Source of the DNA: Rhodoblastus sp963736175
GTDB taxonomy: Bacteria; Pseudomonadota; Alphaproteobacteria; Rhizobiales; Beijerinckiaceae
Reading direction: 5' to 3'
Assembly (NCBI GenBank): GCA_963736175.1
Contig: CAVTNU010000014.1
Coordinates: 62,001-126,000, forward strand
DNA length: 64,000 bases
Below the pieces are notes generated by a model. It did no database searches, was not told where the DNA came from, and was given only the letters and a program-made list of their open reading frames with translations. Positions 40,054 through 60,455 of the stretch are shown piece by piece. Positions within the stretch are counted from its first letter, which is position 1, and each line of letters begins with the position of its first letter. A program made the position numbers and the translations under genes.

Positions 40054-40121
40054 CTCGTTTATTTCATCCCGAAAATCAAGCTAATCCGCGATCTTTTTTA
40101 AAAAAATCGACGAATGCCAAA

Positions 40122-40364
40122 TCACGCCTTGGCTTCCGCCGCGACCACGATCCAGCGCTTGAGCTTCGAAATCGGCTTCGTCTCCTCGATGGAGACGAGA
40201 TCGCCAACCTTGTATTGTCCCGCCTCGTCATGGGCGTGATAATTCTTGGTGCGGCGAACGGTCTTTTTGAACAGCGGATGGGTGAAGCGGCGCTCCACCT
40301 TCACCACCACGGTCTTTTCCTGTTTGTCGCTGACCACGACGCCCTGGAGAATTCTCTTCGGCAT
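40122..40364 (-). CDS. rpsQ: 30S ribosomal protein S17
   Basis: The 80-residue protein begins MPKRILQGVVVSDKQEKTVV and contains VKVERRFTHPLFKKTVRRTK and HDEAGQYKVGDLVSIEETKP. S17 is a primary 16S rRNA binder. It is 11 bp after rpmC. Confidence 0.98.
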   Translation of the reverse strand: MPKRILQGVVVSDKQEKTVVVKVERRFTHPLFKKTVRRTKNYHAHDEAGQYKVGDLVSIEETKPISKLKRWIVVAAEAKA

Positions 40365-40375
40365 GGGTTCTGACC

Positions 40376-40588
40376 TTATTTCTTGGCGCTGTCGCGCTTT
40401 TGCGCGGCAATCGTCTTGACGCGGGCGACGTCGCGGCGAACCACCCGCACGCGCGAAGTGTTTTCGAGCTGGCCCGTGGCGCGCTGGAAGCGCAGATTGA
40501 ATTGCTCCTTCTTCAGCTTGAGCAATTCTTCGTTGAGCTGGTCGTCCGACAGGGCCTTGAGGTCGGACATGCGTTGCTTGTCTTTCAT
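40376..40588 (-). CDS. rpmC: 50S ribosomal protein L29
   Basis: The 70-residue protein has the L29 helical hairpin (LKALSDDQLNEELLKLKKEQ and QRATGQLENTSRVRVVRRDV). L29 lies at the tunnel exit near the SRP docking site. ATG 40588 (MKDKQRMSDLK) follows GGGGCAAGAC; an internal Met at residue 7 is an alternative start. It is 11 bp after rplP. Confidence 0.96.
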   Translation of the reverse strand: MKDKQRMSDLKALSDDQLNEELLKLKKEQFNLRFQRATGQLENTSRVRVVRRDVARVKTIAAQKRDSAKK

Positions 40589-40599
40589 GTCTTGCCCCT

Positions 40600-41013
40600 T
40601 TATTCGGCGATGCGTTCGATGAAGCGCGTCTTGATCGGCAGCTTGGCGGCCGCCAGAGTCAGCGCTTCGCGAGCCACGATCTGCGGCACGCCGTCGATCT
40701 CGAACATGATGCGGCCGGGCGCGACGCGCGCCGCCCACAATTCAGGCGCGCCCTTGCCTTTACCCATGCGCACTTCGGTCGGCTTCTTGGAGACCGGCAC
40801 ATCCGGGAAGATGCGGATCCACACGCGGCCGGCGCGTTTCATGTGACGGGTCAGGGCGCGGCGCGCCGCTTCGATCTGACGCGCGGTGACGCGTTCGGGC
40901 TCAAGAGCCTTCAGACCGAACTGGCCGAAGCTGAGCTCGAAGCCGCCTTTGGCGACGCCCTTGATGCGGCCCTTGAAGGCCTTGCGGAATTTAGTGCGCT
41001 TGGGTTGCAACAT
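40600..41013 (-). CDS. rplP: 50S ribosomal protein L16
   Basis: The 137-residue protein begins MLQPKRTKFRKAFKGRIKGV and has RRALTRHMKRAGRVWIRIFP and VRMGKGKGAPELWAARV. L16 organises the A-site tRNA elbow contact on the 50S subunit. It is 24 bp after rpsC. Confidence 0.98.
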   Translation of the reverse strand: MLQPKRTKFRKAFKGRIKGVAKGGFELSFGQFGLKALEPERVTARQIEAARRALTRHMKRAGRVWIRIFPDVPVSKKPTEVRMGKGKGAPELWAARVAPGRIMFEIDGVPQIVAREALTLAAAKLPIKTRFIERIAE

Positions 41014-41037
41014 TTTTCAAACTCTCAAGCTTGCGGA

Positions 41038-41766
41038 TCAGGCCGCATCGCGCGGTTCGCGCCGCTCGCGACGGCGCTCGTGGTGATGGTCGCCGCCGCC
41101 GCCCTCGTTCAGGCGCTTGTCATGAGCCATCGGATCATGCTCAAGGATCTCGCCCTTGAAGATCCAGACCTTGATGCCGCAGGCGCCATAAGCCGTATGG
41201 GCCGTGGCGACGCCGTAATCGACATCGGCGCGCAGGGTATGCAGCGGCACACGGCCTTCGCGATACCATTCGAGGCGCGCGATTTCCGCGCCGCCGAGAC
41301 GGCCCGAACAGTTGATGCGGATGCCTTCGGCGCCGAGACGCATCGCCGACTGCACGGCGCGCTTCATGGCGCGGCGGAACGCCACGCGACGTTCGAGCTG
41401 CTGGGCGATGGAATTGGCGACCAAGGTGGCGTCGACTTCAGGCTTGCGCACTTCGACGATATTGATGACCACTTCGCTCGCTGTAAGGTTGGCCACGAGC
41501 TTGCGGATCTTGTCGATATCCGCGCCCTTCTTGCCGATGACAACGCCGGGACGGGCCGAATGAATGGTGACGCGGCACTTCTTGTGCGGCCGCTCGATGA
41601 CGATCTTCGACACCGCCGCCTGCTTCAGCGCCTTCATCAAGGCCGCGCGGATGGCGAAATCCTCGTGCAGCAGCTTGCCGTATTCGCCCTTGTTGGCGAA
41701 CCAGCGCGAGTCCCACGTCCGGTTCACCCCCAGACGAAGACCGATCGGATTGACTTTCTGTCCCAT
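41038..41766 (-). CDS. rpsC: 30S ribosomal protein S3
   Basis: The 242-residue protein begins MGQKVNPIGLRLGVNRTWDS and has the KH domain (RPGVVIGKKGADIDKIRKLV) and C-terminal domain (YREGRVPLHTLRADVDYGVA). S3 lines the mRNA entry tunnel. The His/Arg-rich C-terminal tail (GGGGDHHHERRRERREPRDAA region) is lineage-typical. It is 10 bp after rplV. Confidence 0.98.
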   Translation of the reverse strand: MGQKVNPIGLRLGVNRTWDSRWFANKGEYGKLLHEDFAIRAALMKALKQAAVSKIVIERPHKKCRVTIHSARPGVVIGKKGADIDKIRKLVANLTASEVVINIVEVRKPEVDATLVANSIAQQLERRVAFRRAMKRAVQSAMRLGAEGIRINCSGRLGGAEIARLEWYREGRVPLHTLRADVDYGVATAHTAYGACGIKVWIFKGEILEHDPMAHDKRLNEGGGGDHHHERRRERREPRDAA

Positions 41767-41776
41767 CGTTCTCTCC

Positions 41777-42166
41777 TCAGGCCTTGGCGGGGGCGGCTTC
41801 GACTTCGCGCACGACGATCGTCAAATTCGAAAAAGGTTTCTCAACCCGGCTCGCCCGGCCGCGCGCCCTCGCGTGAAAGCGCTTCATGACAAGCGCTTTA
41901 CCGACGAAGGCTTCGGCGACGACGAGATCGTCGACGTCCAGGCTGTGATTGTTTTCCGCGTTGGCGATGGCGCTTTCGAGCGTCTTCTTGACCTCGACGG
42001 CGATACGCTTGTGCGAGAAGGTCAGATCGGCGAGCGCGCGATCGACTTTCTTGCCGCGGATAAGCTGGGCGACAAGGTTGAGCTTCTGCGGGCTGACGCG
42101 CAACATGCGGCAGACGGCCTTGGCTTCATTATCCTTGAGCGCGCGGGGATTTTTTTCCTGCGACAT
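41777..42166 (-). CDS. rplV: 50S ribosomal protein L22
   Basis: The 129-residue protein has VSPQKLNLVAQLIRGKKVDR and the tunnel loop FVGKALVMKRFHARARGRAS. Its beta-hairpin reaches the exit-tunnel constriction. ATG 42166 (MSQEKNPRALKDNEAKAV) gives the family N-terminus and lies 1 bp from the rpsS stop; longer readings extend into rpsS. Confidence 0.97.
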   Translation of the reverse strand: MSQEKNPRALKDNEAKAVCRMLRVSPQKLNLVAQLIRGKKVDRALADLTFSHKRIAVEVKKTLESAIANAENNHSLDVDDLVVAEAFVGKALVMKRFHARARGRASRVEKPFSNLTIVVREVEAAPAKA

Positions 42167-42167
42167 A

Positions 42168-42446
42168 TCAGCCCCTCTTCGCCTTCTTGTCGGCGGCATG
42201 GCCGTGGAAGGTCCGGGTCGGCGAGAATTCGCCGAACTTGTGACCAATCATGTCCTCGGAGATCGTCACGGGCACATGCTTGTGGCCGTTGTGGACGCCG
42301 AAGGTGAGGCCGACGAATTGCGGCAAAATGGTCGAGCGACGGCTCCAGGTCTTGATGACCTCCGAACGCGGAGAGCCGTGAACGGCCTCCGCCTTCTTGA
42401 GCAGATAGCCGTCGACAAATGGACCTTTCCAGATCGAGCGCGACAT
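42168..42446 (-). CDS. rpsS: 30S ribosomal protein S19
   Basis: The 92-residue protein begins MSRSIWKGPFVDGYLLKKAE and has the signature HNGHKHVPVTISEDMIGHKF. S19 is in the 30S head, near S13. It is 5 bp after rplB. Confidence 0.98.
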   Translation of the reverse strand: MSRSIWKGPFVDGYLLKKAEAVHGSPRSEVIKTWSRRSTILPQFVGLTFGVHNGHKHVPVTISEDMIGHKFGEFSPTRTFHGHAADKKAKRG

Positions 42447-42451
42447 TGGGG

Positions 42452-43288
42452 TCAGCCCTTTTTCTTGGCTTTGTGACGCGATGTCACAATGAATTTCGTG
42501 GTGGATTTATTAGTGCGGGTCTTCTTGCCCTTGGTCGGCTTGCCCCAAGGCGTGACCGGATGACGGCCGCCCGAAGTACGGCCTTCGCCGCCGCCGTGCG
42601 GATGGTCGACCGGGTTCATGACGACGCCGCGGTTATGCGGACGACGCCCGAGCCAACGTTGGCGGCCCGCCTTGCCGATCGAGGTATTCATGTGATCGGG
42701 GTTGGACACCGCCCCGATCGAACCGTAGCACTGGCCGTGGACCAGACGCTGCTCGCCCGAATTCAGGCGCACAATGACATAACCCTGATCGCGCCCGACG
42801 ATCTGCGCATAAGAGCCGGCTGAACGGGCGATCGCGCCGCCCTTGCCGATCTTCAGCTCGATGTTGTGCACGATCGTGCCGACCGGAATGGCGGCCAGCG
42901 GCATGGCGTTGCCCGGCTTGACGTCGACCTGGGCGCCGGAGACGACGCTATCGCCGGCGGAGAGACGCTGCGGCGCGATGATGTACGCCTGCTCGCCGTC
43001 CTCGTACTGAATCAGCGCGATGAACGAGGTGCGGTTGGGATCATATTCAATCCGCTCGACCTTCGCGACGCCTTCCTTGCGGCGCTTGAAATCGACCAGA
43101 CGATAGGCCTGCTTGTGGCCGCCGCCACGGAACCGCACGGTGATGCGGCCGTTGTTGTTGCGTCCGCCGGCGGAGGATTGCCCCTCCGTCAGCTTTTTGA
43201 CCGGCTTGCCCTTATAGAGTTCGCTACGGTCGACGATCACGAGCTGACGAAGGCTCGGCGTGATCGGCTTGAATGTTTTGAGCGCCAT
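42452..43288 (-). CDS. rplB: 50S ribosomal protein L2
   Basis: The 278-residue protein begins MALKTFKPITPSLRQLVIVD. It contains GRITVRFRGGGHKQAYRLVD and the highly conserved VVMNPVDHPHGGGEGRTSGG segment, which lies close to the peptidyl-transferase centre. It is 25 bp after rplW. Confidence 0.99.
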   Translation of the reverse strand: MALKTFKPITPSLRQLVIVDRSELYKGKPVKKLTEGQSSAGGRNNNGRITVRFRGGGHKQAYRLVDFKRRKEGVAKVERIEYDPNRTSFIALIQYEDGEQAYIIAPQRLSAGDSVVSGAQVDVKPGNAMPLAAIPVGTIVHNIELKIGKGGAIARSAGSYAQIVGRDQGYVIVRLNSGEQRLVHGQCYGSIGAVSNPDHMNTSIGKAGRQRWLGRRPHNRGVVMNPVDHPHGGGEGRTSGGRHPVTPWGKPTKGKKTRTNKSTTKFIVTSRHKAKKKG

Positions 43289-43313
43289 CGGCCTGTTTCC
43301 TTAATTCGTCTGC

Positions 43314-43610
43314 TCAGAGACCGGTGGTGACGTCGATCTTCTGGCCTTCGGCCAGCGTGACCACCGCGCTCTTGATGTCCGAGCGCACGCCGCGCATGCC
43401 CTTGAACACCTTCTTCTTGCCCTTGCGGACCAGCGTATTCACCGCCTCGACCTTGACGTCGAAGAGGCGCTCCACCGCCGCCTTGATCTGCAGCTTGGTG
43501 GCGTCCATGCGGACCTTGAACACGACCTTGTTCTGTTCAGACGCAAGCGTCGCCTTTTCGGTGATGACCGGAGCGACAATCACGTCGTAATGGCGCGGAT
43601 CCTGGCTCAT
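43314..43610 (-). CDS. rplW: 50S ribosomal protein L23
   Basis: The 98-residue protein has HYDVIVAPVITEKATLASEQ and the C-terminal KAVVTLAEGQKIDVTTGL. L23 is the tunnel-exit docking site for trigger factor and SRP. Its ATG overlaps the rplD stop by 4 bp (ATGA). Confidence 0.98.
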   Translation of the reverse strand: MSQDPRHYDVIVAPVITEKATLASEQNKVVFKVRMDATKLQIKAAVERLFDVKVEAVNTLVRKGKKKVFKGMRGVRSDIKSAVVTLAEGQKIDVTTGL

Positions 43611-44227
43611 TTGAAGCGCGCCTCCAGCGCATCGATCGCCGCCTTGGTCAGCACGAGCTTCTCACGGCGCAAAATGTCATAAACGTTGATGCCCTGGATC
43701 GGCAAAACGTCGATCTGGGGAATGTTGCGGGCAGCCATGGCGAAATTGGCCTTGACCTCGGCTCCGTCGATAATCAGCGCACTGGTCAGACCGATCTTGG
43801 CGAAATTGGCCTTCAACGCCTTCGTCTTGGCTTCGCCGACGTCGGCCGTCTCCCAGACGATGACGCCGCCAGCCTTGGCCTTGGCCGAAAGCGCGTGTTT
43901 CAGCGCCAGAACGCGGACCTTCTTCGGCAGATCATGCGCATGCGAGCGCACGAGCGGGCCGAAAGCGCGTCCGCCGCCGCGGAACTGCGGCACGCGAGCC
44001 GAGCCGTGACGGGCCGAACCGGTGCCCTTCTGCTTGTACATCTTTTTGCCGGTGCGGGCGATGTCGGCGCGGTTCTTGACCGCATGCGTCCCGGCGCGGC
44101 GCTTGGCGAGCTGATAGCGCACCATGCGGTGAATCAGATCTTCGCGCGGCTCAAGGCCGAAAATGTCTTCCGACAATTCGATCGAACCGGATGTCGCGCC
44201 GTCGAGAGAAGTAATGTCGATCTTCAC
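43607..44227 (-). CDS. rplD: 50S ribosomal protein L4
   Basis: The 206-residue protein contains KMYKQKGTGSARHGSARVPQ and FRGGGRAFGPLVRSHAHDLP, the tunnel-lining extended loop of L4. In E. coli L4 also autoregulates the S10 operon. It starts with GTG at 44227, three bases after the rplC stop, and overlaps rplW. Confidence 0.97.
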   Translation of the reverse strand: MKIDITSLDGATSGSIELSEDIFGLEPREDLIHRMVRYQLAKRRAGTHAVKNRADIARTGKKMYKQKGTGSARHGSARVPQFRGGGRAFGPLVRSHAHDLPKKVRVLALKHALSAKAKAGGVIVWETADVGEAKTKALKANFAKIGLTSALIIDGAEVKANFAMAARNIPQIDVLPIQGINVYDILRREKLVLTKAAIDALEARFK

Positions 44228-44230
44228 GGC

Positions 44231-44968
44231 TCAGCCCTCCGTCGTTTCGGCAGCAGCCGGGGCCTCGGCGACAGCGGGAGCTGCGGCGTCATTGACCAGT
44301 TTGAATTTGCCGGGCTTCGGCGCGTCCTTCGGGAGCGCCTTCTTGACGGCGTCGCGAACGAAAATCCAGCCGCCGGCGACGCCGGGCACCGAACCTTCGA
44401 CCAGAACCAAGCCGCGCTCGACATCGAGCTGAACGACGCGCAGGTTTTGCGTCGTCACGCGATCAACGCCCATATGTCCAGCCATTTTTTTGTTCTTGAA
44501 GGTCTTGCCCGGGTCCTGACGGCCGCCGGTCGAACCATGCGAACGATGCGAGACCGACACGCCGTGGGTGGCGCGCAAGCCGCCGAAGTTCCAGCGCTTC
44601 ATCGGGCCGGCGAAGCCCTTGCCGGTTGTCGTGCCGGTGACGTCGACGAATTGCCCCACGACGAAATGGTCGGCGGTAATCTCAGCGCCGATCGGCAACA
44701 GGTCGGCTTCCTCGACGCGGAACTCGGCAAGCTTCAGCTTGGGCTCGACTTTGGCCACGGCGAAGCGGCCGCGTTCAGCCTTCGAGACGTTCTTGACCTT
44801 GGCGCGGCCGATACCGAGCTGAACGGCGGTGTAGCCGTTCGCTTCCTTGGTGCGGTGCGCGACGACCTGAACGCCGTCGAGTTTCAGAACCGTGACCGGA
44901 ACATGTTCCCCGCTGTCGTTGAAGACGCGGGTCATGCCGACCTTTTGTGCGATGACGCCAGAGCGCAT
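44231..44968 (-). CDS. rplC: 50S ribosomal protein L3
   Basis: The 245-residue protein begins MRSGVIAQKVGMTRVFNDSG and has MKRWNFGGLRATHGVSVSHR and GSTGGRQDPGKTFKNKKMAG. L3 initiates 50S assembly. The C-terminal 25 residues (AAAPAVAEAPAAAETTEG) are a low-complexity tail seen in relatives. ATG 44968 is the family start; longer readings are not conserved. Confidence 0.98.
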   Translation of the reverse strand: MRSGVIAQKVGMTRVFNDSGEHVPVTVLKLDGVQVVAHRTKEANGYTAVQLGIGRAKVKNVSKAERGRFAVAKVEPKLKLAEFRVEEADLLPIGAEITADHFVVGQFVDVTGTTTGKGFAGPMKRWNFGGLRATHGVSVSHRSHGSTGGRQDPGKTFKNKKMAGHMGVDRVTTQNLRVVQLDVERGLVLVEGSVPGVAGGWIFVRDAVKKALPKDAPKPGKFKLVNDAAAPAVAEAPAAAETTEG

Positions 44969-45055
44969 GTTTCGTTTCCCTTGAGGCGCTTTCCTTCGAA
45001 GAGGCGCCGTGAGCCGGGATCCGGCTCGTTGCAATTCGATGCGACCAAACTCGGC

Positions 45056-45364
45056 TTAGAGCTTGATCTCAACGTCGACGCCGGCAGCCAGATCGAGCTT
45101 CATCAAAGCGTCAACCGTCTGCGGAGTTGGATCGACAATATCGAGAACCCGCTTGTGCGTGCGGATTTCGAACTGTTCACGCGACTTCTTGTCGACGTGC
45201 GGCGAGCGGTTCACCGTGAACTTCTCGATCTTGGTCGGCAGCGGAATGGGGCCGCGAACCTGAGCGCCCGTCCGCTTCGCGGTCGAGACGATCTCCTTGG
45301 TGGAGGTGTCGAGAATCCGATGGTCAAACGCCTTCAGGCGAATTCGGATGTTTTGGCCGTTCAT
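45056..45364 (-). CDS. rpsJ: 30S ribosomal protein S10
   Basis: The 102-residue protein begins MNGQNIRIRLKAFDHRILDT and has VRGPIPLPTKIEKFTVNRSP. S10 is in the 30S head and doubles as NusE in antitermination with NusB. It follows tuf by 60 bp, joining the str and S10 operons. Confidence 0.98.
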   Translation of the reverse strand: MNGQNIRIRLKAFDHRILDTSTKEIVSTAKRTGAQVRGPIPLPTKIEKFTVNRSPHVDKKSREQFEIRTHKRVLDIVDPTPQTVDALMKLDLAAGVDVEIKL

Positions 45365-45424
45365 GTTCTCATCCTTTGGCTATCCGATACGGGAACGAAT
45401 CCCGCATCAGCGCAGCCCGCCTGA

Positions 45425-46615
<1,191 letters not shown>

Positions 46616-46658
46616 GGCCGGGCTCCTGTGAAGCGTGTCTCGGTTGAAAGCAGATGGA

Positions 46659-48734
<2,076 letters not shown>

Positions 48735-48769
48735 AGTCAAATTCCCTGCTGTGCGCCCAAGCGCGAGCT

Positions 48770-49240
48770 TTACCAGCGATAATGCGAGAAGGCGCGGTTG
48801 GCTTCGGCCATGCGGTGCGTATCTTCGCGCTTCTTGACCGCGTTGCCGCGATTGTTGGAGGCGTCGAGCAGCTCGGCGGACAGACGATCCACCATGGTCT
48901 TGTCGTTGCGATCGCGCGCCGCTGAGATGATCCAGCGGATCGCCAGAGCCTGACGACGCTCGGTGCGCACTTCGACCGGCACCTGATAGGTGGCGCCGCC
49001 GACGCGCCGCGAGCGCACTTCGATCGCCGGCGCGACGTTTTCCAGCGCCTGTTTGAACACGCCCAAAGGATCGGCCTTGGCCTTGCCCTCGATAATGTCA
49101 AACGCGCCGTAAACAATCGCCTCGGCGGAGGATTTCTTGCCGTCGTACATGATCGAATTCATGAACTTGGCAAGAACGGTGTCGCCATACTTGGCGTCCG
49201 GGATGACTTCGCGCTTTTCTGCGCTGTGACGACGCGACAT
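48770..49240 (-). CDS. rpsG: 30S ribosomal protein S7
   Basis: The 156-residue protein begins MSRRHSAEKREVIPDAKYGD and has VGGATYQVPVEVRTERRQAL and KREDTHRMAEANRAFSHYRW. S7 is the primary binder of the 16S 3' major domain and the str-operon regulator in E. coli. It lies 32 bp after rpsL. Confidence 0.98.
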   Translation of the reverse strand: MSRRHSAEKREVIPDAKYGDTVLAKFMNSIMYDGKKSSAEAIVYGAFDIIEGKAKADPLGVFKQALENVAPAIEVRSRRVGGATYQVPVEVRTERRQALAIRWIISAARDRNDKTMVDRLSAELLDASNNRGNAVKKREDTHRMAEANRAFSHYRW

Positions 49241-49272
49241 GCTTCGCTCCTAAAATCTTCTGCTTAAGCGTC

Positions 49273-49644
49273 TTACTTCGGACGCTTGGCGCCGTATTTC
49301 GAACGACGCTGCTTACGGTCCTTGACGCCCTGCGTGTCGAGCACGCCGCGCAGGATGTGGTAACGAACGCCGGGCAAATCCTTGACGCGGCCGCCGCGGA
49401 TCATGACCACCGAGTGTTCTTGAAGGTTGTGGCCTTCGCCCGGGATATAGCCGATGACCTCGAAACCATTGGTCAGACGAACCTTCGCAACCTTACGAAG
49501 CGCCGAGTTCGGCTTTTTCGGGGTCGTCGTATAGACGCGGGTGCAAACGCCGCGCTTCTGCGGGCTCGCGCCGAGATGGCGGGCCTTTTCGCGATAGGTT
49601 TTCGGTTGCCGCGGTTTGCGGATCAACTGGCTGATTGTCGGCAT
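49273..49644 (-). CDS. rpsL: 30S ribosomal protein S12
   Basis: The 123-residue protein begins MPTISQLIRKPRQPKTYREK. It has TTPKKPNSALRKVAKVRLTN, where the lysine of PKKPNSALRK is the wild-type, streptomycin-sensitive residue, and PGEGHNLQEHSVVMIRGGRV. S12 controls decoding fidelity. It opens the str operon behind a promoter about 290 bp upstream. Confidence 0.98.
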   Translation of the reverse strand: MPTISQLIRKPRQPKTYREKARHLGASPQKRGVCTRVYTTTPKKPNSALRKVAKVRLTNGFEVIGYIPGEGHNLQEHSVVMIRGGRVKDLPGVRYHILRGVLDTQGVKDRKQRRSKYGAKRPK

Positions 49645-49939
49645 CCTTCGCCCTTCCGAAGCGAATTGAAAACTTTAAGCGGCGCGCAAAAGCGCCCGCC
49701 TGCCTGTTTCGCCCGCCCCGGCCTATAGCTGGCGCGAAACGAACGAGCGCCTTCGGCCTTGCGGCTCCCGGCGCTGAAAAGACAGAGGACAAACGTCAAA
49801 AACGCCCGTCATGTCGCCTGACGACCCCGAAGGATCGGATTTAGTCCGTATCAGGTGTAAAACAACAGCGTTTAGCCAACCTGGGTTCCGGGCGCGGCGC
49901 CTGGAAACTTGTTCGCTACAGCCTGTCGAAAGTTGGCGG

Positions 49940-49968
49940 AACATATTCTCGCGTTCTCAAGCCGTCAA
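49940..49968 (-). promoter_or_regulatory. Promoter of the str-S10 superoperon
   Basis: On the minus strand TTGACG (plus 49963-49968) and TATGTT (49940-49945) are separated by exactly 17 bp, a good sigma-70-type promoter. An AT-rich stretch (near 50065-50095) lies upstream. It gives rpsL an untranslated leader of roughly 290 nt. The rest of 49645-50304 contains no gene I can support. Confidence 0.65.
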
Positions 49969-50304
49969 CCCCTTTTGCGCCGCCAAAAGGAATTGAATCC
50001 GAAGCTGTCGTCGACTTGGCCGGCCGCTCCTTCCGATGAATATCGGCGCTCGGCAAAAATTGATATTTTCTATTGATATTTCAATTAGCAACGAGACTCC
50101 GCGCAGCGCTGTCCGGCGACCGGGCTCAACACCAACGCGCTTAACGCATCCGCAAAAATCGACCCTGATCGCGCCGATGCGGCCGCCGTTGACAGCATAA
50201 AACTGTCGTCCGGCCGCAAATTCAAGCCGTTTGGCCGCGGCGAGAGATTCGTCGGCGAAGGCTCGTCGCGACGGCGCGGCGCGATTCGGCGAGACGGCCA
50301 TAGC

Positions 50305-50335
50305 AAAAAAGAGGCCGCCTTGCGGGCGGCCTCTT
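50305..50335 (-). terminator. Terminator after rpoC
   Basis: GAGGCCGCC (50311-50319) and GGCGGCCTC (50325-50333) form a perfect nine-pair stem with a five-base loop. On the minus strand it is followed by six T's (A's at 50305-50310). It lies 26 bp past the rpoC stop and ends the beta operon. The T's on the other side make it potentially bidirectional. Confidence 0.92.
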
Positions 50336-50360
50336 CCTTTTACCTTTGGCGTCGAAAACC

Positions 50361-54536
<4,176 letters not shown>

Positions 54537-54633
54537 TGCCGTCTCCTGCGGCTGGTCCCCGCCTGAAAAAGACGGGACCAGAAGTTTCATCGCATCTTTG
54601 AAGCCGCAAGCGCCTCAGGGCGCTTGCGGAAAA

Positions 54634-58767
<4,134 letters not shown>

Positions 58768-58969
58768 TTCGCTCCTCGCACCTCATAAATAGGCGGGCCC
58801 AATTGGCCTCACGCCTGTCCCCGGAACCAACCGGGCGGGAGCCGCATCGCTCCCAATTTCACGTCGAAGAGTTTCGACGATTTATTCGCATGAAGGGTCT
58901 AGGAACGACCCACGCCTGCCGACGTCACACGCGACGGAAAAAACGAACATTTCCGAAACATCTATCGGC

Positions 58970-59023
58970 CCCGGGGATTCCCCGGGACCGCACAAGATTT
59001 TGAAAGGATTGCGATGGCAATCC
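58970..59023 (-). promoter_or_regulatory. Hairpins in the rplL-rpoB spacer
   Basis: Two inverted repeats lie in the spacer. GGATTGC (59006-59012) pairs with GCAATCC (59017-59023) just past the rplL stop, with only TTT following on the minus strand. CCCGGGGA (58970-58977) pairs with TCCCCGGG (58979-58986). The first resembles the weak attenuator that lowers rpoBC expression relative to rplJL in E. coli; that role is inferred from position. Confidence 0.5.
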
Positions 59024-59032
59024 TTGACTCGA

Positions 59033-59410
59033 TTACTTGAGTTCGACCTTGGCGCCGACCTTCTCGAGAGCGGCCTTGATCTTGTCGGCCTCTTCCTTGG
59101 TCGCGCTTTCCTTGACGGTCTTCGGCGCGCCTTCAACGAGGTCCTTGGCTTCCTTGAGGCCCAGGCCCGTAATCGCGCGCACTTCCTTAATGACTTCGAT
59201 CTTCTTGTCGCCGGCTGCAGCCAGAACGACGTTGAATTCGGTCTTTTCTTCCGCAGGCGCGGCGGCGGCGGCGGCGCCGGGAGCCGCCGCGACAGCGACG
59301 GCGGCGGCGGCCGAAACGCCCCACTTCTCTTCGAGAAGCTTGGCGAGCTCAGCGGCTTCGAGCACGGTCAGGCTCGAGAGTTCTTCGACGATCTTTTCAA
59401 GATTGGCCAT
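59033..59410 (-). CDS. rplL: 50S ribosomal protein L7/L12
   Basis: The 125-residue stalk protein has an N-terminal dimerisation helix (LEKIVEELSSLTVLEAAELA), an alanine-rich hinge and a C-terminal factor-binding domain (EVIKEVRAITGLGLKEAKDL, VEGAPKTVKESATKEEADKI). It is present in multiple copies on L10. It is 52 bp after rplJ. Confidence 0.98.
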   Translation of the reverse strand: MANLEKIVEELSSLTVLEAAELAKLLEEKWGVSAAAAVAVAAAPGAAAAAAPAEEKTEFNVVLAAAGDKKIEVIKEVRAITGLGLKEAKDLVEGAPKTVKESATKEEADKIKAALEKVGAKVELK

Positions 59411-59462
59411 TTTAGAGTCCTAAGTTTTAAGTTTGGTTCAATGGATGCGATGCAGGCCCCGA

Positions 59463-59978
59463 TCAGGCCGCGTCTCGATTGGCGTAGGCCCCGAACACGC
59501 GCGCCAGCTTGGCGGCGGGCGCGGTCGAGAGCTGCGCGAGCTTGGTCGCCGGAGCCGAGATGAGGCCCACGAGCTTGGCGCGCAGTTCGTCGAGGGAAGG
59601 CATGGTCGCAAGCGACTTCACGCCATCCGGGTTCAGAGCAGTCGCGCCCATGGCGCCGCCGAGAATTACGAGCTTATCGAAATCCTTGGCGAACGCGGTC
59701 GCGACTTTCGGCGCGGCCACCGGATCGTCCGAATAGGCGATCAGGGTCGGTCCCTTGAAAAGGGCGCCGATGGAGGCCACGTCCGTGCCTTCGAGAGCGA
59801 TCTTGGCGAGGCGGTTCTTGGCGACCTGAACATGGGCGCCGGCTGCGCGCGCCTGCTTGCGCAGGTTTTGCAGTTCGGCCACGGTCAAGCCGGAGTATTG
59901 CGCCACCACGACAACCGACGTTTTCTTGAAAACGTCATGCAGCGTGCCGACGAGCTCTTTTTTCTCCGCTCTGTCCAC
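59463..59978 (-). CDS. rplJ: 50S ribosomal protein L10
   Basis: The 171-residue protein begins at a GTG (59978), reading MDRAEKKELVGTLHDVFKKT, with VVVVAQYSGLTVAELQNLRK and KNRLAKIALEGTD. L10 anchors L7/L12 and represses its own mRNA leader. The 616-bp gap upstream contains its own promoter and a leader of about 470 nt, fitting autoregulation. Confidence 0.97.
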   Translation of the reverse strand: MDRAEKKELVGTLHDVFKKTSVVVVAQYSGLTVAELQNLRKQARAAGAHVQVAKNRLAKIALEGTDVASIGALFKGPTLIAYSDDPVAAPKVATAFAKDFDKLVILGGAMGATALNPDGVKSLATMPSLDELRAKLVGLISAPATKLAQLSTAPAAKLARVFGAYANRDAA

Positions 59979-60419
59979 AGTGCTCTCACTTCAATGGGCG
60001 AAGCCGAATGGCTTCGCCGGTTGCCGACATGCCCGCGTCGATTTCTGGTCCCATGGCCTGTCGGCCAAAAACCAAACCCGACGCCGGCGCCGAGTGCCTG
60101 TCCCCAAGAAGTCTGCGCGCTTTCGCGCGCAAGCGACGTGGATCAGAGGGTCCGAACCAAACTTTTGACGGAAGCGAACGGCTTCCAAAATTTCGGTCTT
60201 CACCGTCTATGCTGGCCGCCCGCCGCGCCGTTTGAAGCAAGCTCCAAGCGGTTCGGCCGCAACAATTAAGCTCATGCGAAATCCACAAGCGCCGGCAGTC
60301 TCGGACAGGACATGGCCGGATGGGCCATCGACCGCATTCCGCGGTCCAAGGCCTCCGGCCTATCCGCCGCCGCCCTCTACCCGGTCGGGTTTGAAAGACG
60401 ACGGTAGTTGAATTTGATG

Positions 60420-60446
60420 AAGGGGCCGCAAAAGGCGACCGGCCCC
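60420..60446 (-). promoter_or_regulatory. Hairpin at the start of the rplJ leader
   Basis: GGGGCC and GGCCCC (plus 60422-60427 and 60440-60445) pair around a 12-base loop, placed 10-35 bases after the inferred rplJ transcription start. It is the most stable fold at the 5' end of the long leader. The leader (59979-60450) holds no gene; L10-binding elements would be expected here but I cannot identify them by eye. Confidence 0.35.
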
Positions 60447-60455
60447 AAAGGAGAC

